A stretch of DNA of 64,000 bases from Bradyrhizobium lupini (GTDB lineage: Bacteria; Pseudomonadota; Alphaproteobacteria; Rhizobiales; Xanthobacteraceae): positions 4,793,001 to 4,857,000 of the forward strand of contig NZ_CP162553.1 of NCBI RefSeq assembly GCF_040939785.1, in the 5' to 3' direction. This document shows positions 57,517 through 64,000 of this stretch, piece after piece. Position 1 is the first letter of the stretch; the number at the start of each line of letters is the position of its first letter. Position numbers and translations under genes: made by a program. The notes beneath the pieces are model-generated. The model was not told where the DNA came from. It made no database searches and was given only the letters and a program-made list of their open reading frames with translations.

Positions 57517-58143
57517 ATGTCTGTTCAACGTGCAACTTTCACACGTCCGCTCATCGCCGTCGCGATGGTGGCCGTCTCGACCCTCTCGGCCCTTGCGCAA
57601 AGGGCGCCGGTGCCGACGCGCGTGCGAGGCACGATTGAAAGCGTCAATGGCGACACGATGCAGGTCAAGGCGCGCAGCGGCGAGGATGTCAAGCTGCACA
57701 TCGCCTCCGACGTGAACGTGTGGGGCATTACGAAGATTTCACTTGCCGACATCAAGCCCGGCTCCTTCGTCGGCGCCACCACCGTGCCGGGACCGGACGG
57801 CGGCGCGAACGCGGTCGAGGTGCACGTGTTTCCGGAGAGCATGCGCGGCACCGGCGAGGGCTCGCGACCCTATGACCTCAAGCCCAATTCCAGCATGACC
57901 AATGCGACCGTGTCGGAGAGCGTGGTCGGCAATGACGGTCATACGCTGCTGGTCAAGTACAAGGACGGCGAGAAGAAGGTGTTCGTTGCCGACAATACGC
58001 CGGTGGTGACCTTTGTCCCCGGCGACAGATCCGATCTGAAGGCCGGCGCCAAGGTGATCGCCTTCATGAAGCAGCTGCCGGACGGCTCATTCGAAACCAA
58101 CCGCGTCAGCGTCGGCCGCGACGGCCTGACGCCGCCGATGTAA
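57517..58143 (+). CDS. Exported DUF5666-like protein, first of tandem pair
   Basis: This 208-residue protein has a signal peptide (MSVQRATFTRPLIAVAMVAV, cleaved near ALAQ). The domain has TRVRGTIESVNGDTMQVKAR, SGEDVKLHIASDVNVWG and SLADIKPGSFVGATTVPGPD, a small OB-like beta-barrel. Its C-terminal half has TLLVKYKDGEKKVFVADNTP and ends SVGRDGLTPPM. It aligns along its full length with the next gene, a tandem duplication. Periplasmic; role unknown. Confidence 0.82.
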   Translation: MSVQRATFTRPLIAVAMVAVSTLSALAQRAPVPTRVRGTIESVNGDTMQVKARSGEDVKLHIASDVNVWGITKISLADIKPGSFVGATTVPGPDGGANAVEVHVFPESMRGTGEGSRPYDLKPNSSMTNATVSESVVGNDGHTLLVKYKDGEKKVFVADNTPVVTFVPGDRSDLKAGAKVIAFMKQLPDGSFETNRVSVGRDGLTPPM

Positions 58144-58158
58144 ATGGAGAATAGCAAC

Positions 58159-58782
58159 ATGTCGAAGAGAATCTGGATATCACGCCTCGGCGTGGCCGCG
58201 TTCGCCGCCTGCATCGTCACGTCATCCGCCCTGGCGCAGCAGACGCCGACGGTCCGCATCCGCGGCACCATCGAGAGCGTCGACGGCAACACGCTCGGCA
58301 TCAAGACCCGCGAAGGAACCGACGTGAAGGTGCGCATGACCGACAACGTCGCCGTCTTCGCGGTGGTGAAGACGTCGTTGTCGGAGATCAAGGACGGCTC
58401 CTATATCGGCGTCACCGGCCTGCCCGAGCCCGACGGCACCCAGAAGGCGATCGCGGTGCACATCTTCCCCGAAAACCAGCGCGGCGCGGCCGAGGGTTTT
58501 CGTCCCTGGGACGCGCGCGCCAACTCGACCATGACCAACGCCACCGTGGCGCAGACGGTGAAGGGCACCGACGGCCAGAACATCACGGTCAAGTACAAGG
58601 ACGGCGAGAAGAAAGTCGTGGTGCCGCCGGACACGCCGATCGTCACCTTCGTCGCCAGCGACAAATCCGAGCTCAAGCCCGGCGCCAAGCTGATCATTTT
58701 CGGCGCGGTGAAGAAGGACGATGGTTCGCTTGAGGCCAACCGGGTGAATGTCGGCCGCGATGGGGTGACGCCGCCGATGTGA
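58159..58782 (+). CDS. Exported DUF5666-like protein, second of tandem pair
   Basis: This 207-residue paralogue starts MSKRIWISRLGVAAFAACIV with a signal peptide ending near ALAQ. Matching blocks are VRIRGTIESVDGNTLGIKTR, SLSEIKDGSYIGVTGLPEPD, ITVKYKDGEKKVVVPPDTPI and VNVGRDGVTPPM. GGAG lies 10 nt upstream. It starts 15 nt after the first gene's stop, so the pair is one operon. Function is unknown. Confidence 0.82.
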   Translation: MSKRIWISRLGVAAFAACIVTSSALAQQTPTVRIRGTIESVDGNTLGIKTREGTDVKVRMTDNVAVFAVVKTSLSEIKDGSYIGVTGLPEPDGTQKAIAVHIFPENQRGAAEGFRPWDARANSTMTNATVAQTVKGTDGQNITVKYKDGEKKVVVPPDTPIVTFVASDKSELKPGAKLIIFGAVKKDDGSLEANRVNVGRDGVTPPM

Positions 58783-58800
58783 GGGCGAACGCTGAAATCT

Positions 58801-58882
58801 TAGGGTGGGCAAAGGCGCGAAGCGCCGTGCCCACCCTACGATTTGCGAATTGGTGGGCACGCTTCGCTTTGCCCGCCCTACG
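58801..58882. repeat. Palindromic repeat, family D copy 3
   Basis: TAGGGTGGGCAAAGGCGCG...CGTGCCCACCCTACG and GGTGGGCACGCTTCGCTTTG then CCCGCCCTAC make two linked hairpins. It lies between convergent genes and is nearly the same as 15391-15483. Confidence 0.88.
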
Positions 58883-58898
58883 GCACTGCCGCTGCGGT

Positions 58899-60034
58899 TC
58901 ACATCGCGATGATATGTTCGTCGATCTCGTCAATCCTGTTGACGCCGCACAGGCCCATGGTGGTGAGCAGCTCCTTCTGGATGATGTCGATCGCCTTGGC
59001 GACGCCGGCCTGACCGCCGGCGCCAAGGCCATAGGCGTAGGCACGGCCGATCATGCAGGACTTCGCGCCGAGCGCGAGTGCGCGCATCACGTCCTGGCCG
59101 GAGCGGATGCCGCCGTCGAACATGATCTCCATCCTGTCACCGACCGCCTCGGCGATCTCGGGCAGCACCTCGATCGATGACGGCGCGCCGTCGAGCTGAC
59201 GGCCGCCATGGTTCGAGACGACGAGAGCCTGCGCGCCGGTCTTGGCGGCTTCCTCGGCGTCCTCGACGTCCAGAATGCCCTTGATGATCAGCTTGCCCGG
59301 CCAGATGCTGCGGACCCACTCGACGTCCTTCCAGTTCAACGACGTGTCGAACTGCGAGGCGGTCCATTCGGCGAGGCGATTGAGGTCCTCGGTGTTCTTC
59401 ACGTGGCCGGCGATGTTGCCGAAGGTACGGCGCTTGCCCCGCAGCACGCCGGAGACCCACGCGGGCTTTGTGGCGAAATCCAGAAATTTAGACATCGTCC
59501 ACTCGGGGGGATCGTCATGCCGTTCTTGATGTCCTGGTGGCGCTGGCCGATGACCTGGAGATCGACGGTCAGCACCAGCGCGGAGCATTTCGCCGCGATC
59601 GCGCGCTGGATCAACTCCTTGATGAAGCCGCGGTCCTTCATCACATAGAGCTGGAACCAGAACGGCTTCTCGACATTGGCCGCGATGTCCTCGATCGAGC
59701 AGATCGACATCGTCGACTGCGTGAACGGGATACCGGCCGCTTGCGCGGCACGGCAGGCATGGATCTCGCCATCGCCATGCTGCATGCCGAGCAGGCCCAC
59801 CGGCGCGAGGATCAGCGGCATGGTCGAGGGCTCGCCGAGGATCGTGGTCGCGGTGTCGCGTTTGGAGACGTCGACCAGAATGCGCTGGCGGAACTTGATC
59901 GCCTGCATGTCTTCGCGGTTGGCGCGCAGCGTTTCCTCGGCGTAGGAGCCGCGGTCGCAATAATCGAAGAACGCCTTCGGCACGCGGCGCTGATGCAGTG
60001 TGCGAAGATCGTCGATACAGGTGATGTGCTTCAT
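58899..60034 (-). pseudogene. lldD: FMN-dependent alpha-hydroxy acid dehydrogenase (LldD-like), frameshifted as read
   Basis: The start is ATG 60034 (MKHITCIDDLRTLHQRRVPK). The N-terminal part has FFDYCDRGSYAEETLRANRE and SKRDTATTILGEPSTMPLIL with FTQSTMSICSIEDIA. The frame breaks in the G-run 59505-59510 (one missing base; expected IPPEWTMSKFLDFATKP). The second frame has KGILDVEDAEEAAKTGAQAL, the active-site His in SNHGGRQLDG and FDGGIRSGQDVMRALALGAK with the FMN phosphate site. The total of about 378 residues matches L-lactate/(S)-2-hydroxy-acid dehydrogenases. Probably intact in the organism. Confidence 0.88.
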
Positions 60035-60036
60035 GA

Positions 60037-60336
<300 letters not shown>

Positions 60337-60556
60337 GTGCCGGTTCCGCCCTGTTCCAGTATCTTCAACGGAAATATAATGTTAACAAGACGTTATCGGG
60401 GCCGGGAGCCGCCCGGTTCCGTAATGATTCATCATATTTTTTGAAGCCAAGTTAGCCGTGATGGCTCTATAAGACCTCAGCAAATCAGGGATGCGGGTCC
60501 CGCTTGGGCACCCGGAGGTTGCGCTGGGGATCCCTGGTTGTTGCGTGGGGGACGAT

Positions 60557-61900
60557 ATGAGCCGCAAATATTTCGGGACGGACGGGATCCGGGGCCGCGC
60601 CAACGGACTGATCACGCCGGAGCTCGCGCTCAAGGTCGGCCAGGCCGCAGGCCTGGCGTTTCAGCGCGGTGACCACCGCCACAGGGTCGTGATCGGCAAG
60701 GACACCCGCCTGTCCGGCTACATGATCGAATACGCGATGGTCGCGGGCTTCACTTCGGTCGGCATGGACGTGCTGCTGGTCGGCCCGATGCCGACGCCGG
60801 CGGTCGCGATGCTGACCAAGTCGATGCGCGCCGATCTCGGCGTGATGATCTCTGCCTCGCATAATCTGTTCGAGGACAACGGCATCAAGCTGTTCGGGCC
60901 GCAGGGCTTCAAGCTCTCCGACGACGTCGAGAAGCAGATCGAGCAGCTGCTCGATGAGCCCATCGACAAGCGTCTCGCCCAGAGCGCCAGTCTCGGCCGC
61001 GCCCGCCGCATCGACGGCGTGCATGACCGCTACATCGAATTCGCCAAGCGCACGCTGCCGCGCGATCTGTCGCTCGACGGCCTGCGCGTCGTGGTCGATT
61101 GCGCCAATGGCGCCGCCTACAAGGTGGTGCCGGAAGCGCTATGGGAGCTGGGCGCCGACGTGATCCCGATCGGGGTCGAGCCCGACGGTTTCAACATCAA
61201 CAAGGAATGCGGCTCCACCTCGCCGGAAGCGCTGTCGAAGAAGGTGCGCGAGATGCGCGCCGACATCGGTATCGCGCTCGACGGTGACGCCGATCGCGTC
61301 ATCCTGGTCGACGAGCGCGGCCACATCGTCGACGGCGACCAGCTGCTCGCGGTGATCGCGCAGAGCTGGAAGGAAGACGGCCGGCTGTCGCGATCGGGCA
61401 TCGTCGCCACCGTGATGTCGAACCTCGGGCTCGAGCGCTTCCTTAATGCGCAGGGGCTCGATCTCGTGCGCACGCCGGTCGGCGATCGCTACGTGCTCGA
61501 GCAGATGCTGAACGGCGGCTACAATCTCGGTGGCGAGCAGTCCGGCCACATCATCCTGTCCGACTACGCCACCACCGGCGACGGCTTCGTTGCCGCATTG
61601 CAGGTGCTTGCCGTCGTGCAGAAGCTGCGCCGGCCGGTGTCGGAAGTCTGCCACCGCTTCGATCCGTTGCCGCAGATCCTGAAGAACGTCCGTCACAAGG
61701 GCGGCAAGCCGCTTGACAATTCCGACGTCAAATCGGCGATCTCCGACGGCGAGCAGCGGCTCAACGGCCATGGCCGCCTGCTGATCCGCTCCTCCGGCAC
61801 CGAGCCGGTGATCCGCGTCATGGGCGAGGGCGAGGATCGCATCCTGGTCGAGGACGTCGTCGATACCATCGTCTCGGCGCTCGGGAACGCCGCGGCCTGA
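60557..61900 (+). CDS. glmM: Phosphoglucosamine mutase
   Basis: This 447-residue enzyme converts glucosamine-6-phosphate to glucosamine-1-phosphate for peptidoglycan and LPS. Motifs: [13 protein letters not shown] at the start, the phosphoserine loop [18 protein letters not shown], the metal site [10 protein letters not shown], the sugar loop [10 protein letters not shown] and the phosphate site [22 protein letters not shown] lies before ATG 60557. It stands without ftsH/folP neighbours within the window. Confidence 0.97.
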   Translation: MSRKYFGTDGIRGRANGLITPELALKVGQAAGLAFQRGDHRHRVVIGKDTRLSGYMIEYAMVAGFTSVGMDVLLVGPMPTPAVAMLTKSMRADLGVMISASHNLFEDNGIKLFGPQGFKLSDDVEKQIEQLLDEPIDKRLAQSASLGRARRIDGVHDRYIEFAKRTLPRDLSLDGLRVVVDCANGAAYKVVPEALWELGADVIPIGVEPDGFNINKECGSTSPEALSKKVREMRADIGIALDGDADRVILVDERGHIVDGDQLLAVIAQSWKEDGRLSRSGIVATVMSNLGLERFLNAQGLDLVRTPVGDRYVLEQMLNGGYNLGGEQSGHIILSDYATTGDGFVAALQVLAVVQKLRRPVSEVCHRFDPLPQILKNVRHKGGKPLDNSDVKSAISDGEQRLNGHGRLLIRSSGTEPVIRVMGEGEDRILVEDVVDTIVSALGNAAA

Positions 61901-61907
61901 ACTCGCA

Positions 61908-62027
61908 GCCATCCTTCGAGATGCCCGCTGTCGCGGGCTCCTCAGGATGAGGTTTTGTTTCCAGGTGAAGACGTAGACCCTCAGGGTGAGGAGCCCGCCA
62001 CAGGCGGGCGTCTCGAACCATGCAGGC
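61908..62027. repeat. Palindromic repeat, family G copy 2
   Basis: CATCCTTCGAGATGCCCGC...GGGCTCCTCAGGATGAGG and CCCTCAGGGTGAGGAGCCCGCCACAGGCGGGCGTCTCGAACC form a double hairpin in the glmM/MFS gap. It is related to 18237-18289. Confidence 0.75.
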
Positions 62028-62151
62028 CGCAGTTTGGCCGCGAAATCTGGCGAAGCGCATTCCAGCCATGGGCGTTTGGCGGTGGATCGGTCGCCGCGCG
62101 CATCGTAACTAGCTTGTCGCGGCAATCTGCCGCGCCCGTCGGGATGCTCCA

Positions 62152-63402
62152 GTGAACAAGCCTGTCGTCGTCTCAGAGGAAACACTGACGGAGCCCGTCC
62201 TCGTCAGCGACGTCGCACCCGGCGCCAAAAGTGCCGCGGGGCCGGCCTATGTCGTGCTGGCCGGCATCAGCTTCTCGCACTTCCTCAACGACACCATGCA
62301 GTCGCTGATCGCTTCGGTGTATCCGATCCTGAAGGACACCTACGCGCTCGACTTCGCGCAGATCGGCATGATCACGCTGGCCTTCCAGTTCACGGCCTCG
62401 CTGCTCCAGCCGGTGGTCGGCCACTACACCGACAAGAAGGCGCAGCCCTATTCGCTGTCGATCGGCATGGCCTCGACCTTCTTCGGTCTGTTGCTGCTCA
62501 GTGCCGCCCACCAATATCTGGTCATCCTCGTCGCCGCCGCTCTGGTCGGCCTCGGCTCGGCGGTGTTTCACCCGGAGTCGGCGCGCATCGCGCGGCTCGC
62601 CTCCGGCGGCCGTTACGGTTTTGCGCAATCGGTGTTCCAGCTCGGCGGCAGTTTTGGCACCTCGATGGGACCGGTGCTCGCCGCGCTCATCGTCGTGCCG
62701 TTCGGGCAGGGCAGCATCGCCTGGTTCTCCTCGATCGCCTTCCTCGCGATCCTCATCCTCTGGCGCATCGGCCGCTGGTACGAACCGCAGATCAAGGCGA
62801 AGAAGGCGGTGGTGGATCAAGCCCATCCCGACGCGCCGAATTCGCGTCGCGTCGTCGTTGCGCTCCTCGTGCTGGTCGCGCTGCTGTTCTCGAAGCAGCT
62901 CTACGTCTCGAGCCTGTCGAGCTACTACATCTTCTATCTGATCGACCGCTTCGGCGTATCGACGCAAGCCGCGCAGATGTATCTCTTCATTTTCCTCGCA
63001 GCGAACGCGGTCGGCGCTTTTCTCGGTGGTCCCCTGGGCGATCGCTTCGGCCGCAAGATCGTGATCTGGATCTCGATCCTGGGGGCGCTGCCGTTCACGC
63101 TGGCGCTGCCCTATGCCGGGCTCTATGCGAGCGCGGTGCTGTCCGTGCTCATCGGCCTGATCATCTCCTCGACGACGTCGTCGATCATCGTGTTCGCGCA
63201 GGAGCTGGTACCGCACCGCTTCGGCATGATCTCCGGCGTATTCTTCGGTGTCGCCTTCGGCATCGGCGGCCTGGGCGCCGCCGTGCTCGGCAAGCTCGCC
63301 GACCACACCTCGATCGCGTTCGTCTATCAGGTCTGCGCCTATCTGCCGGCGATCGGCCTGCTTGCGGTATTCCTGCCCAAGCTGCCGCGGCACGCGCGTT
63401 AA
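62152..63402 (+). CDS. MFS transporter, fosmidomycin-resistance (Fsr) type
   Basis: This 416-residue transporter starts GTG at 62152. Twelve membrane helices are visible. The family pattern: ISFSHFLNDTMQSLIASVYP in helix 1, GHYTDKKAQPYSLSIGMAST in loop 2-3, GLGSAVFHPESARIARLASG, and second-half GPLGDRFGRKIVIWISILGA. These match Fsr-like exporters. Substrate specificity cannot be read; the E. coli member exports fosmidomycin. Confidence 0.9.
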   Translation: MNKPVVVSEETLTEPVLVSDVAPGAKSAAGPAYVVLAGISFSHFLNDTMQSLIASVYPILKDTYALDFAQIGMITLAFQFTASLLQPVVGHYTDKKAQPYSLSIGMASTFFGLLLLSAAHQYLVILVAAALVGLGSAVFHPESARIARLASGGRYGFAQSVFQLGGSFGTSMGPVLAALIVVPFGQGSIAWFSSIAFLAILILWRIGRWYEPQIKAKKAVVDQAHPDAPNSRRVVVALLVLVALLFSKQLYVSSLSSYYIFYLIDRFGVSTQAAQMYLFIFLAANAVGAFLGGPLGDRFGRKIVIWISILGALPFTLALPYAGLYASAVLSVLIGLIISSTTSSIIVFAQELVPHRFGMISGVFFGVAFGIGGLGAAVLGKLADHTSIAFVYQVCAYLPAIGLLAVFLPKLPRHAR

Positions 63403-63541
63403 CATATTCTGACTTGCTGCAACGCGGCTTCATACATCGTTAGGAAATGCGGCGACGGCGTCGCATTTGGCGCTGCATTTTTGCAACGCTCGCGACGCCC
63501 GCGCGTGCGAGTTGAGAAAAAATCAACCTTAAAAATTAGGG

Positions 63542-63556
63542 TTAAGTGGCGCTTAA
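63542..63556. promoter_or_regulatory. CtrA-like box upstream of a second beta-barrel gene
   Basis: TTAA-GTGGCGC-TTAA (TTAA 63542-63545, TTAA 63553-63556) fits the TTAA-N7-TTAA consensus and lies 82 nt before the start at 63638. An AT-rich stretch with AACCTTAAAAATTAGGGTT is just upstream. Confidence 0.45.
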
Positions 63557-63637
63557 GCATTTGCTGGCATCGTCCGGGCCGTGAGTTTCCAGAACGTGAG
63601 GCGCCGTATTGCCTCACCGGCCAAAAGGACGAAGCCA

Positions 63638-64000
63638 ATGCGTAGCGTTAAGTCTCTCCTTGCCGCGGGTGCGGCAACCCTGATCTCCTCGATGGCGTTC
63701 GCCGCCGACATGCCGATCGCGGCGCCCCCTCCGATGTACGCGCCCCCGGCTCCGCCCGCCGACTTCGGTGGCTGGTACCTGCGCGGCGACGTCGGCATGA
63801 CCAACCAGAGCGCCAAGCGCATCGACGGCGCGGTAGCGCCTGGGTTTACTAAAACGACGGAGGGGCTTGGCTTCGACTCGTCACCGCTGTTCGACCTCGG
63901 CGTCGGCTATCGCTTCAACAACTGGTTTCGCACCGACGTGATCGGCCAATACCGGGGCAAGGCCAACCTGCACGGTGCTGATAACGTCATTGGGCCGGGC
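63638..64000 (+). CDS. Outer membrane beta-barrel protein (partial, 5' part)
   Basis: The 121 codons present start MRSVKSLLAAGAATLISSMA, with a signal peptide ending near AFAAD. A Pro-rich spacer (MPIAAPPPMYAPPAPP) precedes the barrel: FGGWYLRGDVGMTNQSAKR and FDLGVGYRFNNWFRTDVIGQ. It is an Omp25/31-type protein truncated by the window edge. A CtrA-like box lies upstream. Its spacer and start differ from the first beta-barrel gene at 3477. Confidence 0.88.
   Translation, partial: MRSVKSLLAAGAATLISSMAFAADMPIAAPPPMYAPPAPPADFGGWYLRGDVGMTNQSAKRIDGAVAPGFTKTTEGLGFDSSPLFDLGVGYRFNNWFRTDVIGQYRGKANLHGADNVIGPG

Overview
The window is a GC-rich stretch of an alphaproteobacterial chromosome. Most gene products look like those of Bradyrhizobium or close relatives (Nitrobacteraceae). 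The basis is protein content and gene order recognised by eye: moaE-moaD-pgsA-uvrC, rplY-pth-ychF, pgeF-MidA/NDUFAF7-lgt, an FMN riboswitch before a RibH2-type lumazine synthase, an extended UvrB, and many dispersed intergenic palindromes. No tRNA, rRNA, CRISPR array, prophage or insertion sequence is visible. This is core chromosome, not an island.

Layout. 1-3.2 kb: molybdopterin synthase genes, pgsA and uvrC on the minus strand. 3.3-8 kb: an outer-membrane beta-barrel gene behind three CtrA-like boxes, cold-shock protein, RlmJ, RNase T2 and three small exported proteins. 8-10.8 kb: histidine kinase, response regulator and MarR regulator (petP/petR-like arrangement). 11-16.3 kb: ilvE, a DUF2314 protein, hisS, a tautomerase, an FlK-like thioesterase and proC. 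16.5-20.4 kb: a YbjN protein, FMN riboswitch plus ribH, and an ATP-grasp ligase with a zinc metallopeptidase. 20.6-29 kb: prs, a lipoprotein, pgeF, MidA, lgt, dienelactone hydrolase, ubiK, rplY, pth, ychF. 29-35 kb: two overlapping MaoC hydratases, several small membrane or exported proteins and two NTF2-like proteins. 35-42 kb: uvrB, small zinc-ribbon and acidic proteins, a LysR regulator divergent from a TSUP transporter, a GST and a CWC protein. 42-51 kb: a DUF1800/DUF1501 pair, ABM monooxygenase, aldo/keto reductase, GNAT, PAS protein, two very small membrane proteins, a GST and an aspartate-type aminotransferase. 51-64 kb: DUF992, an EF-G-like GTPase, an HTH regulator with a SulP transporter, aroE, two tandem secreted paralogues, an FMN-dependent hydroxy-acid dehydrogenase, glmM, an Fsr-like MFS transporter and the start of a second outer-membrane beta-barrel gene.

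Two themes cut across the window. First, six otherwise good genes (hisS, the metallopeptidase, ychF, a small membrane protein, the EF-G-like GTPase, the lactate dehydrogenase-like gene) carry seven single-base frameshifts, several in homopolymers. Because hisS is essential, base-calling error is the simplest explanation, so these genes should be read as probably intact in the organism. Second, at least seven families of palindromic intergenic repeats occupy gaps between genes, and one copy appears to serve as the transcription terminator of prs.

The least-explained gene sets are the translationally coupled metallopeptidase/ATP-grasp pair (18.3-20.4 kb), the DUF1800/Tat-DUF1501 pair (42.2-45.0 kb), the HTH/SulP unit with a perfect palindromic operator (54.3-56.5 kb), and the two beta-barrel genes with CtrA-type TTAA-N7-TTAA boxes. 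All functional statements come from reading the sequence and knowledge of families; no database search was run.
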